Shown here: one piece after another, positions 23,218 to 35,900 of the stretch | How the letters are laid out: the number at the start of each line of letters is the position of its first letter | Position numbering within the stretch: position 1 is the stretch's first letter | Origin: Asterias rubens | Lineage: Eukaryota > Echinodermata > Asteroidea > Forcipulatida > Asteriidae | DNA length: 64,000 nt | NCBI RefSeq assembly: GCF_902459465.1 | Contig: NC_047066.1 | Span: forward strand, 3,880,377-3,944,376 | Direction: 5' to 3' | The notes under the pieces: model-generated | Database searches by the model: none | The model's input: only the letters and a program-made list of their open reading frames with translations | What the model was told of the DNA's origin: nothing | Position numbers and translations under genes: made by a program

Positions 23218-26200
23218 TCAGTCTTCAAGAATGTTTCCGTCTTTGCCGTTCGTAACTAAGAAATCGCTGCGGAGTAGCCTCCACAGCAACACGAAGTTAA
23301 TCGTACATATCACCGCCGAAAAACACGGTAGAATATAGTACAGTGCGAAGAAGTTGCGGTTTATCATCGTGCAAAAACAGTACAAAGCGAACAGTAACGG
23401 CACGAGACGTAACACCACAAACGTGACGAGGTTTATGGATTTATGGACGCTATACAGAGTGGAGCTCTTTGAGACACCGTACATGATGAGGAGCTGACGT
23501 GAGTGAAGGAAGATGGCGTGTACTTCAGTCAAGAGCGCGATGTATAAAACGCCGATCCCTATTGTTTCGTAGCTCACCATAAATATTACAACAGCAACCT
23601 AAAACAAGAGATAGAGACAATATTTGTGAATGTTACTATTTAGTCGGTGAGGACCAGGGACTCACAGTGCAGAAGTTTAGACAACTCGTCCGGCGGACAA
23701 CTCGACGGTTCGGCGGTCAACTGCACACCCGGTGTACCACGGCAATCCGTCGACTTGTATTGGGCATCTGTCGAGCTGTCCGAACCATCGAGTTTTCCGA
23801 CGGACGAGTTGTCTCAACCGTCGAGTTGTGGGACGGTCGAGTTGTCCGATGGACGAGTTGTCTGACATTCACCGTACAAGGACCAGTCTTCACTGGGACA
23901 CCAGACAAAAAGGGCCCAATTTCAAGCACAACCAAACTTTGCTTACCAGAATAAGGTTACCAGTCAAACTACCGTGTCATAATATGTACAATTTGTGACT
24001 GGTATCCTGCTCATTTATGCTAAGCAAACAAATGTTAAGCAATATTTTCTGCAGTGTTTAGGATCAGGGACTAACCGTACTAGGCCGCTATATAAGACTT
24101 CGATATTATTAATTATGATTCACTGCGAGATTTGTTGGGTCCCATATATTTGTTTCTTATTAGAAAAACCTAAGTTCCCTACATACTTACAGTAACGTGA
24201 TGTGTAATAAGTGCAAACACCTTGGATAGATCAGTGTACATCAGAATGTCGTAGGTATCGTACAACACATACCCTGGGGAAGAGAAGACAGTACATGTAC
24301 ATGCATGAAACTCTAGGAGTCAATGAATGTGACTCGAAACATCACAAATAAATTATTATGAAGGTCGAAAGGTTGGGAGGCACAAGTTGTGCCCTGTAAC
24401 AATATATCTGTGTTTACTCGCCAACAGAGAACGCTGTTAACAGTGTGATTAAAACATGGCTTAACCATTAATAGTTCTGTGCTATGAGATCTACTTTAGA
24501 CATAACCCCATCTAGGTCCAAGAAGAACCCCGATCTTTTAAACATGGTGGCAGCGGTGGGATACCTTTACCCGGTTTTGAGAACTTGTTGTTGATGTTCC
24601 TCATGTGCAGTGAAAGATACATTCAATGCCCAGATAACTAGGTGTTAGTTGTGACACAATTATTTGAATGATGTTTAGTAACGAACGGCAGATGAGTGTG
24701 CATAGAATAATATGCTACCTTTATTCATGTATTCTATACGTGGTAATGCTTTATAAAAGCTATAATCAAATCGAACTATTAACAAAATGTTAGACATATA
24801 GATATTGTGGTTATATATATTACATATATAGACAATGTACTTTAAAAATTTCACGTGCCCTTTTTAACTTTATTTGGTTTTCTTATAATTGGAGAAAGTC
24901 AAACTTAATGCAGTTTGAAGCCCCGCCCACACCTGTACGTACTCACCAGACATTACAGCCAAGCCAGCGTCAGCAACAACCGAGTTATAACCAATGGGAG
25001 ACTTTCTGGGACGATAGAGGGCAGCAGACTTACCGGGTAAATCCATTGTTCTCAGAATTATGCGCATGTTCAGAACTACGTAAACAATGGAAACTTACCC
25101 GGTATGTCTGCTGCCACCTAGCGTTGGAAAGTCTCCCATTGGGTCCGTCCATATTTGTGGATGGCTAAACCAACTACAAAAGTATAATAAAAATATTGAC
25201 ATGTCAAATAATAACGCTTACGATGCAAAAATTGGGCTATAAGTGAAAACTTCATACTCCTTACATTGGCCGCCATCTTTGATATCAAAGAATAGAAAAC
25301 GCGCACGACTCTCAACAGTCAATGATAGCTGGGCCCAATCCATAACGCTGCCTAACGGTAAGCGAATTTTCGTGCTTACTGTAGCAGAACAAATACTAAG
25401 ATATAAGAATATTTCACATGATAGCAAGACAATTAAACGGCCAGCCATCTTAACGTCACCATGGATTTGTATTGTGACGTCATTCGTTTTCGAAGGTTCG
25501 CATGCACTTTCGTTATGCGTACTCACGATTAGCAGCGTTAATATTGTACTCATACAGTAAGCACCAAACCGGCCATTAGGCAACTCTATTAAATTTAGCC
25601 ACTGGCCCAATTTCATAAGCAGGGTACCAGTTATATATTGTACATGTTGTGCATTTGGCTGATAAACTTATTCTGAATAGCATAATTGTTGTGCTCAGCT
25701 TCTCTTTGTGCAAAAAGCCTCCTCCGAACTCACTCTTACGACTCGTCTGGTTTGCTGGCTGAGAGCATTAAGACGAGCCCTCTGGTTTGGTCAGAGGCCG
25801 AGCGATATCTCCTAACATTCTGGTCATTGTATTGTGAGTGGTGTAGTTGTCTGGTTTTGAGACGGGTTACCTGTTGCTTGGTCGAAAGAGGTCGCCGTAG
25901 GCGCACACAGAGCCATCACTTCAGGTTGGAAGTGGGTGGCAACCTCGGACTTCCAATCTGACTACTGCATTCCAGAGTGACTCATTTGATGTTTCACAGG
26001 GGTGCATTAACAAAACATCAACTAAAAAATCACAACAAATCACATAACTTTGTCAATTTTTAGAACACTTTCACAATCTTAAGCCATCTTGTGGCACAGC
26101 TTTGACACCCTGCCTTGAAATTTGCATATTGTGACCAACATTGGTTCAATGCCGGCCCAATGGTGCGCCGTTACAAAACCAGTATTGGCCAAGAAAAGGT

Positions 26201-28257
26201 TGTCTATACCATTTTTGCCAAATGGTGTGGCGCCAGAAAAACAGTATTTTATCAGACAAAAATTCAACCATCATTTAAAGTCGTAAATTTTGATTAATAC
26301 AATAAAAATGCAAAAAATACATCATATAAATTTAAACGAAATTTAAAGGCAATTTAAATATATCATATAAATTTAAACGAAATTTAAAGGCAGTGGACAC
26401 TATTGGTAGTTACTCAAAATAATTATTATCATAAAACCTTTCTTGGTGACGAGTAATGGGGAGAGGTTGATGGTTTAAAACATCGTGAGAAACGACTCCC
26501 TCTGAAGTAATGTAGTTTTCGAGAAAGAAGTAATTTTCCACGTATTTGATTTTGAAACCTCAGATTTAGAACTTGAGGTCTCGAAATCAAGCATCTGAAA
26601 GCACACAACTTCGTGTGACAAGGGTGTTTTTTTTTTTCATTATTATCTCGCAACTTCGACGACCGATTGAACTCCAATTCAAGTGAGAATCCTAGTCTTT
26701 CCAATTATGTCTACTGTCTTTAAACAAAATTACTTTGCGATAATACCAACAAATAAATTGATTACAATAAAGTGTATAGTTATCCATAAAAACAAGTACA
26801 GCAGAAATGAATACATAAATTGTATAGTTATCCATAAAAACAAGTACAGCAGAAATGAATACATAAATTAAACCAAAAATAAAGGAAGTATACATTTTAG
26901 CACAACAATAAAATAAATTAATAGTATTCGGTTTCTCAAAATGCCGGTACCATCAGGTTCAAACTTGCATGTAATTCCTTCATCAAGTCGGTTTAGTAAT
27001 TATTTTTTTTCGTTTCTCCTTACTTATTTATTTAACTTGCAGGCATTTACTTTAATATCTAAAAAGGCCAAAACCAGTTTTGGCCTTTTATAGGTTTTCT
27101 ACCAAATTGTGTGCAGCTATGAAGCCTAATAAAAGAGGTTTTCTACAAAAAAGTATTGTCCCAGAAAGGGTTTTCTTAACCATTTTGTTCAAAATTATTG
27201 CACCAAATATTGCATGCTATAACAAAAATATTAGAAAATACAAAGAATGGAACACACTGAGTATTTTTATTATATTTTAATTAGAAACGGGGAATTGCGG
27301 CGTGCACTTCTTTTAAAATGTCAGCATTTCAGTTCGAAGTAGGCCCAAGACACTGGACACTATTGGTAATTGTCTATGACCAGTCTTCTCACTTGGTGTA
27401 TCTCAATATATAGTTAATTGGTTTATTTATTTAAAAATGCCATCGCAGCATACTGCTGAATTGCGGCATAATTTACAATAATTAAAAATATTACATTAGT
27501 TATTAAAAAGCTTTACAAGCTTAAAACTTTTTGTGTATAAAATAACAAACCTGTGAAAATTTTAGCTAAATTGGTCGTCGAAGATAATAAAGAAAGAAAA
27601 AACACCCTCGTCACACGAAGTTTTGTGCTTTCAGATGCTTGATCTCGAGACCTCAATTTCTAAATTCTGAATAGAATATACATATTATGGGTGGAAAGAG
27701 TAAAACAAAATAAAATTGTGTGAGTATACTTGCTATCCAACCCCGCCCATCTTTGCATGGAAATTCAAGTGCCACAAAATATTCTGAACAGGGCCCAATT
27801 TCATGGAGCTGCTTAAGCACAAAATTGTGCTTAAGCCAAAAAATCCTTGCTTAGTAAAATCAGATTACCGGCCAAGACTCCATTCAATTGTTATGCTAAG
27901 TAAACAACAGCTAAATACCAATCACAAGCAATGTATATGGTATGAAATTTTGGCCAGTAACATGTGTAAAACAAGCGAGCTATTTTCGTGCTTAAGCAAT
28001 TTTTTTGCTTAAGCAGCTCTATGAAATTGGCCCCAGGCCCCTTACGTGAACGTGATTGAGTTGACCTACCAGTACAGTGTGATTACAGACATCAATGCAG
28101 AGTTGAATAACGATGTGATGGCATTCCTCCATCTGTACCGTTCTTTCCCTGAATACTTCCCGGGAGGTGCGGGTATCGGTAGCACATCCAACGCCGAGTT
28201 GAAACACCGATAGCCGGTGGCAGAGCAGACAACGATTGGTACATACCACTGAAACAT
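23218..28257 (-). CDS. TLC domain-containing membrane protein, copy 2, with element inside exon 2
   Basis: Exons on the minus strand: 28257-28070, 25173-24947 (interrupted), 24273-24191 and 23598-23218. Apart from exon 2, lengths and phases equal those of copies 1 and 3. Exon 2 should be 83 nt but spans 227 nt, because a 142-bp inverted-repeat element plus a duplicated AT dinucleotide sits between the WTDP and IGYNSVV codons. Read straight through, the insertion brings an in-frame stop. However, a GTAAGT donor (intron from 25098) and a CCCAG acceptor (intron ending at 25006) inside the element would remove 93 nt and leave a 17-codon in-frame insertion (261 residues). The gene is therefore either a recent pseudogene or a functional copy with a new intron. 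The His-His pair is in exon 3. Its 3' flank is split by about 1.1 kb of repeats relative to copy 3. Confidence 0.72.
23640..23880. repeat. Duplicated intron 3 segment with GACGAGTTGTCC repeats
   Basis: Short units such as GACGGTCGAGTTGTCCGATG and GACGAGTTGTC recur, and the whole block matches 30415-30605 beside exon 4 of copy 3. The reading frames on both strands arise from the repeat. Confidence 0.8.
24996..25137. mobile_element. 142-bp inverted-repeat element inside exon 2 of TLC copy 2
   Basis: Ends are GGGAGACTTTC and GAAAGTCTCCC with further imperfect pairing inward (GGCAGCAGACTTACC against GGCAGCAGACATACC). It is flanked by AT on both sides; comparison with TLC copy 3 gives the empty site. 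Both halves carry a GTAAG donor-like sequence on the minus strand. Confidence 0.85.
26387..26716. mobile_element. Foldback element, family B, inside the 26-kb minisatellite relic
   Basis: AAAGGCAGTGGACACTATTG at the left end; the right end is GTCTACTGTCTTTAAA. It is inserted in the inverted minisatellite element. Confidence 0.8.
26774..26875. repeat. About 50-bp tandem duplication
   Basis: TATAGTTATCCATAAAAACA and AGTACAGCAGAAATGAATAC occur twice head to tail without differences. It forms a spurious open frame on both strands. Confidence 0.9.
27345..27665. mobile_element. Family B foldback half with insertion
   Basis: GACACTGGACACTATTGGTA and TTCTCACTTGGTGTATCTCA start the element. About 120 bp of AT-rich sequence interrupts it before CAAACCTGTGAAAATTTTAG. 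Confidence 0.65.
27794..28036. mobile_element. Family C foldback just downstream of exon 1 of TLC copy 2
   Basis: GGGCCCAATTTCATGGAGCT to GCTCTATGAAATTGGCCC, about 240 bp, complete at both ends; 34 bp from the exon 1 splice donor of TLC copy 2. Confidence 0.85.
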
Positions 28258-28769
28258 CGTAGCAAGAAATGTTTTTGAAGTTTCTCTCTTCAATTCCACA
28301 CACACTGACACACTACAGTTTGTTCTTGAAGACACGAGGGATAGGTCCAAGTTTCAAATCCTACTTCATTCAAGCCCCGTTGTCGTGTAATCACGCCCGA
28401 TTAGCAAACAAGCCGTATATAAAGCAGTGTGCGCTCGCCGTCAAACAAAATTTATAGAACTGACATACAGATCCTTGTCATTTGATTGGTAGAACTTACT
28501 TCACGTGACATTCACTATTACTCCCATCCGCACCGGCGATCAAAAAGACCTATTCGCCCATGGGGAATAGCATTTCCCATTCAACAGTTAGGATCATCCT
28601 TGTTCCCAATGTTTTTGAGCAGTATACAGCGCCGCCGCGCCGCTGCTTAAACAAAGGAGCACCTGTGTGCAAAAGGTTGTGATCCGATTTGTGCATTGAT
28701 GCCGCTACGCGGCGCTATATGATTTTTCGTTGTCAGTAATTTGTGTGATTTTTCATAATGTTATACTTT

Positions 28770-28900
28770 TGAAATACATTCATAAATACCTCAGATAGTT
28801 TCGCTCTTCCTAATGGTGGAGAGCGCGTCAACGTGGGGGTGTTTAAACACCTTTCTGGTGTCTTGTGGGTTTTGTTGCAAAGGAATAACAAAAACGCCAC
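28770..28900. repeat. Repeat shared with 47.61-47.68 kb
   Basis: ATAAATACCTCAGATAGTTT and GGTGGAGAGCGCGTCA occur here and at 47614-47680 in the same orientation. Family unknown. Confidence 0.7.
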
Positions 28901-29983
28901 AAGAAGTCATTGTTCCGGTTTCGAGTTTTTGTATATACACTAAGAGATTTTGTCAAGATTTCCTTTCGCCCCGCCCCCAAACTATGCTCGTTTATATATT
29001 TTTTATATCATAGCTTCCGGTTTTTACCAATTGGGTCTACAGCAGATTTGTTTTGCTTAAACTATCAAGGGTTCTCCGATGGTTGATGTAGTTCAAAACG
29101 CGACCATAAAGTCTCCATGTTGCGGTTATTCCATGATTTACGGATTTTTAAACTTAAAAGTTTAAAAATCCGTAAATCATGGAATTCTTTTCCGGTATTG
29201 AACGCTGTCCAGAAAATTCGAACGGTATTTTTGGAGAGAAAAAAGGTGGCTCTCTAGAACCATCAGTAACAAAAGTACACGGTTAGTCTGAATAAATTTA
29301 AACCAAATGTTTCCCAGGTTCTGGGTCAAGAATCCGAAAAAGCTGAGGTTATCTGAAATTGATTGTGACATCACACTTTGCAAAGCAATACGACTAATGC
29401 TCAGTTAAGATCAAACTTATAGCACTTTGTGAAATCGGTCCCAAGGTCAGCCAACTTTCAATCGTGCTGTTCTCTGCGTGACTTAGAGGTAAATCTTCTG
29501 AAATAAAGGGCACAAAATAAATGCAGTGTTTCGGTTTTGTGTAAAAACAATATAACTTTATTGCCACTATTGGATTGTATGCAACTTAAGCAGTTAAAAC
29601 AATCTAGGAGAAAACCTTTCGTTAGTTTGTAAAATACACCATCTTGACACCAAACCTAAACAAGTCAACAAAGTTACACTTCGGTCAGAGCGTTCCCACA
29701 GTAGGTACGGCAGAACCGAACCAAATACATAATGGCATAACCAATTATGACTGACGCTCAGACACGTTTGTTGGCGTTGCCGAAACTCGGATTCAAATCC
29801 AAAAAGGGGGACACAAAATTGTCATAATGTAAGACAGGGAATTAACATGCAGTTAACCCTCGGTGTTGTTCATGGAGATGGTCGATGTATTCTTTCCTCC
29901 ATGGTCAATCCAAACAGCTGTTCACATTATCTGGACGACCATTCATTAAAAAAACACCCAAGTTCGGTACGCTCTTATCACCC

Positions 29984-32900
29984 TCAGTCTTCAAGAATGT
30001 TTCCGTCTTTGCCGTTCGTAACTAAGAAATCGCTGCGGAGTAGCCTCCACAGCAACACGAAGTTAATCGTACACATCACCGCCGTAAAACATGGTAGAAT
30101 ATAATACAGTGCGAAGAAGTTACGACTTATCATCGTACAGGAACAGTACAAAGCAAACAGTAACGGCACGAGACGTAACACCACAAACGTGACGAGGTTT
30201 GTGGATTTATGGACGCTGTACAGAGTGGAGCTTTTGGAGATACCGTACATGATGAGGAGCTGACGTGAGTGAAGGAAGATAGCGTGCACTTCAGTCAAGA
30301 GGCCGATGTATAAAACGCCAATACCTATTGTCTCGTAGCTCAACATAAACAGTGAAATAGCAATCTGAAACAAGAGACAGAGACAATATTTGTGAATGTT
30401 ACATTCAATTCAGTCGGTGAGGACTGACAACTCGTCCAGCATACAACTCGACGGTTCGGCGGTCAATTGCACACCGGTGTACCACGGCAAACCGTCGACT
30501 TGTATTGGCCATCTGTCGACTGGTCCGAACCATCGAGTTTTCCGACTGACGAGTTGAGGCAACCATAAAGTTGTCCGACGGTCGAGTTGTCCGATGGACG
30601 AGTGATCTATTGATACATCAAGTGAGAATACTGGTCTTTGACAGTTAATACCAAAGGATGGGTCCCTTATCAGTTCATCCATTCAAAGCTTATAGTAATA
30701 CAAAATATCCCTTCAAAGCATTTGGGACAACAAAGACTGCAAAAGTAAACAAACGCCTTATTAAGATTATCCACACAGAAGAGCCACATTTCTTTTAATG
30801 GATGTTATACAATATTATTTTACACGCATTCTTGCACGTTAACTGTGGTTTACATTTTAAACTAACGGTCGGTTTCTTTGTAAAGGGATGTTGTTCGTTC
30901 ACTTTGGTCTGCAGACTTTTCTTTTGCAACGTCACAGCCCGAGTTTTTGCCAACCCATCGGAAAACTATATGGAAAGCCATAAATGCAAATCAAAAAACG
31001 ATCGCTACTGTAACAATATTACCAAATATTATTCAAAAATTGTGTTGATTCTGTTGAAAACAAACTATTTATGAAAAGGTTTTTTTATTTCATTGGAATG
31101 AAGCTTGCAGAACATCTGTTATACGACTGAGTGTTTTACTATAGCATTCGGCCGACCATGCCACTCAAGGCGGTTTCTTTACAACAACAGAAAGGTCTAC
31201 ATGTATGTCACCTCGAGATTTGCTGGGTGTTCATTTTTTTCTTACTTTAATTTCAGAAAAACCTTCCCTAGATACTTACAATAACGTGGTGTGTAATAAC
31301 TGCAAACACCTTGGATAGATCAGTGTACGTCAGAATGTCGTAGGTATCGTACAACACATACCCTGGGGAATAGAAGACAGTACATGCATGGAACTCTTGG
31401 AGCCGATATCACTCGAACATAACAAAAACAAACACTAGGTAAAATGATACTGCACTCCGTACCCGCTTTTGAGAACTTTCCATAGGAGACTTTGGAACGC
31501 TAGGTGGCAGCAGACTTATCAGGTAAATTTCCATTGTTTACGTAGTTCTGAGCACGCGCACATTACCGAGAACAATGGATTTTACCTGGTAAATCTGCTG
31601 CCACTAAGCGTCCCAAAAGTCCCCTATTGCGATCGTGCAGATGCCTTTATTGTCCTTTGTTCTTCATGTGCAGTGAAAGATAATTATATGTTCAATACCA
31701 AAATCACAAGATAATTCTTTCACAAAAACATACTTGCTATTGACATTCAATAGAGAGCTGTTGATAGTACACAACATTTTGAGAAACGCCTCTGAAGTGA
31801 CGTAGATGTCGAGAAAGAGGTAGTATTTCTCACTAAGATAATGAACTGAATTTGAGACCTCAGCTGAGGTATCAAATTCAAGGCATCTGCAAACACACAA
31901 CTTGTGCAGAAAGGCTTTTTCCATTATTCTCTCGCAACTTCGACGCCCAGGAGTTCAAATTTTCACAGTTTTTTTTAAATGTTATACATGATGTTGAGAT
32001 ACTCAAAGTTAGTGAGAAGACTGGTCTTTGACAATAACCAAACGTGTCCAGTGCCTTTAACAATAGGCGACTGAGTGCAAAGGTTGGCTCCCTATAACTC
32101 GCCACGAGCTTTAAAAAGTCTCCTTGGAGAAAGTAAACGCCAGTTTGAAGCCACGCCCTACCCACGGCCTTGCGAAGCTGCGCAAACTCACCAGACATTA
32201 CAGCAAAACCAGCGTCAGCAACAACCGAGTAATAACCGATTGGGTCCGTCCATATCTGTGGATGACTAAACAAACTGGGGAAAAAACGGGAAAAAAGGGT
32301 GTCATGTCAAATAATGGTTACGATGTAATATTGGGCTACAGTGAAAACTTAATTGCCCTTGATCGGCCGCCATTTTTATATCCAACAATGGAAACGCGCA
32401 CGCGTGTTAGCTCTGCGCACGACTTTCAACAGTCAATGATAGCTGGGCCTCATATTGCTGCTTAACGGTAAGCAAATTTTGTCCTAACTCAGGCAGAAAT
32501 ACATTGCTGCGGTGTAAACGTATTTCACATTGTTAGCAAGAAAAATAGGCACCCATTTTGCGCGTTCACCATGGATTTGCATTGTGATGTCATTCGTTTT
32601 CGTGCATTTTCGTTATGTACTCACGGTTAGCAGCGTTATGGTACTCGTACAGTAAGCACCAAATCGGCCGTAAAGCAACTCTATAAAATTGAACCCTGTG
32701 GCCAATTTCATAGAGCTCCTTAAGTAGACAATAATATACTATTAGCATTTATGCTGAGCAACAATAAGCAAGATACCAGTTACAGATTGTACATGTGACA
32801 TGGTATTTTAGCTGGTAACCTTATTCTGCTAAGCACAATTTTGTTATGCTCTATTACTTTTTCAAGACACTAGACACTATTGGTAATTGTCAAACAGCAG

Positions 32901-35900
32901 TCTTCTCACTTGATGTATCTCAACATTATGCATAAAATAACAAACCTGTGGAAATTTGAGCTCAATTGGTCGTCGAAGTTGCGAGATAATAAAGACAGAA
33001 AAGTCACCCTTGTCACACGAAGTTGTGTGCTTTCAGAGGCTTGATTTCGGAATCAAATTCAAACATTCCAGTTGAAAATTACTTCTTTCTCGAAAACTAA
33101 GTTACTTCAGAGCCGTTCTTCACAATGTTTTATATTATGAACAGCTCTCCGTTGCTTGTTACTAAGTTTGTATGCTTACAATTTTTTTATTTTTTTTACC
33201 AATAGTAGTCAGTGCCTTTAAGCTGCTCTATAAAATTTAGTCATGGGATCAATTTCATAGAGCTTCTTAATTAGACATTATTATATTAACATTTATGCTG
33301 AGCAACAACAGTTAAGACACCAGTTACAGATTGTGCTTTGAATAATTTTGTTGTGATCGCCTACGTTTAAAGGCAGTGGACACTATTGGTAATTACTCAA
33401 AATAATTATTAGCGTAAAACCTTAATTGGAACGAGTAATGGGGAGAGGTTGATGGTATAAAATATTGTGAGAAACGGCTCCCTCTGAAGTGACATAGTTT
33501 TTGAGAAAGAAGTCCACGAATTTGATTTCGAGACCTCAAGTTTAGAATTTGAGGTCTCGAAATAAAGCATCAGAAAGCACACAACTTCGTGTGACAAGGG
33601 TGTTTCTTTCTGTCATTATTTTGCAAATTCGACGACCGATTGTGCTCAAATTTGCACAGGTTTGTTATTTTATGCATAATATGTTGAGATACACGAACTG
33701 TGAAGGCTAGTCTTTGACAATTACCAATAGTGCCCACTGTACATTATTATATTAACATTATGCTGGGCAACAATAAGCAGGATATCAGTTACGTGCTTTG
33801 GTTAATGTTGTTGTGATCGGCTACGTTTAACTGCTAATAAGCAGTAGCAAACTGCTTGGGCAGCTCTATGAAACTAGGCCCTGTTCATTGACCTCAGCGA
33901 GGGGATAATTTCCAGCATGTGTGACATTATGCAAGACAAAGCCAATTCGCCTGTTGCAAAGCAAAGTTCTACAAAAAGACGAACTTTATTGACTTTGTGA
34001 ACAAAGAACTTCTCCGAAGAGCAAACCAAGCATGTCCGAAGTAGAGTCTGCCCTATGGATATTGGGAGCAATATCGATCAGTAGTATCGATTGGTTTATG
34101 CTTCCTAAGTCATCACACAGAGTCACGATACATGGCCGTTGCATTTGAGAAAACTTTGTGTTTGCAATATTGACAAAAGGCCTCAAACAAGTCAATAACA
34201 AACAGTTTTAATATGTACCTTTAAAGGAAACTAATGTTGCCTTGGATCGGACGAGTTGGTCTATAAAAAGCGTTTGTAACCCTTTTTTATAAAATGCATA
34301 TGGTTGGAAAGATGTTTTAAAAGTAGAATACAATGTTCCACACAAGTTTGCCTCGAAATTGCGTGGTTTTCTTTTTACTGTGCGAACTAACACGGTCGGC
34401 CATTTATGAATTGACTCCCATAAATGGCCGACTGTGTTAGTCGACGGGGTAAAAGGAAAACCGTGCACTTTCGAGGCATGTTTGTGTGGACCATTGTATT
34501 CTACTTTTACAACATCTTTCTACCCATATGCATTTTATAAAAAACGGTTACAAACGCTTTTCAAAGACCAACTCGACCGATCCAAGGCAACGTGTTCCTT
34601 TAAGAGCAGTAGACACTATTGTGGACACTGTTGATATACATGTTTGTATAGTATAAAACATTGTGAGAAACGGCTCCATCTGAAGTAACGTAGTTTTCGA
34701 GAAAGAAGTAATTTTCCACGAATTTGATTTCGAGACCTCAAGAATTAGATTTTAAGGTCTCGAAATCAAGCATCTTAAAGCACACAACTTCGTGTGACAA
34801 GGGTGTTTTTTAGTTGTGCCATGAACCATTGTGTAATCACATTGTGCATTTTAGGAAAATAAACACAGATTACGTCACCACACGCATTGCGTCACTGTTT
34901 TCTCGAGAGGTATTCTCAACGAATCATACGAAGCAAATTGGTGTTTGTACACATCTATGTCAACATTTTCGCATAAGTTTCAGTCGATAAAACATTAATT
35001 TAAGTTTCGCTATTCCACTAGTAAGCACAAGAAAAGTTTTACCCCAAAAAATACAATTTTGCCTTTTCACGTTACTTTGTATCCTAAAGGCAATGGATAC
35101 TTTGGGTAAATGACTCAAAATCATTGTTAGCAAAAAACTGACTTGGTAACGAGTTGGAGAGCTCTTGATATAACACATTGTGAGAAACGGCTCGCTCTCT
35201 CTCTCTGAAGTAACGTAGTTTTTGAGAAAGAAGTAATTTCTCACTAAAATATTTGAATTGAAATCGAGACCTCAGCTGAGGTCTAAAAATCAAGCATACG
35301 ATAGCACACAACTCGTGTGACAATTGGTTTTTTCTTCCATTATTATCTCGCAACTTCGACGTCAATTGAGTTCAAATATTCACAGGTTTGTTATTTTTTT
35401 GTCCAGTGTCTGTTGTTGCCATAATAATCTCGACTTCATCATCTCGTCACGCCCTCGAAAAGCAACCAGTCACAGACTACATTTTTCGTAACAAATTCGG
35501 AGCCAGTATTTATTTTATGGTGAAAAAAACTAATAACGTTTGTTACACTTCAGCAGACAGCCAATATTCAGAATAAAAGGGCTGGTCATTATATCGCGTA
35601 TTGGCGCCAGTACATTGTACACCGATTGACTGGCTGATCCTGCAAAACCGCGAAAAGTATATTTTACACACAGAAATATATTAATATGTTTATTTTTTTT
35701 ATTTTTATATCCCAATGTAGGTGGTCTGTGAATTTGGACCTAATTTAACAGGCCGTTGCTCATTCCGGACCTAGATGAAACCATTTCTGTAAAGATCACT
35801 TTGATACCAATTTATTTAGCGTGTTTATTATTACACCATGGATGTATTCCGTCCTCCATCATACACATGCACTGTCAGTTTTGTTTACATAACATGATGT

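Larger units (their letters stand above)
26050..27110 (-). repeat. Inverted, mostly collapsed copy of the 19.4-20.3 kb minisatellite element
   Basis: On the minus strand this segment repeats the order found at 19.4-20.3 kb: ACCGACTTGATGAAGGAATT, GATGGTACCGGCATTTTGAG, AAACCGAATACTATTAAT, the minisatellite unit and the GGCATTGAACCAATG/AGGGTGTCAAAGCTG end. It lacks the foldback found at 19470-19622 and is itself invaded by a foldback at 26387-26716. Confidence 0.7.
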
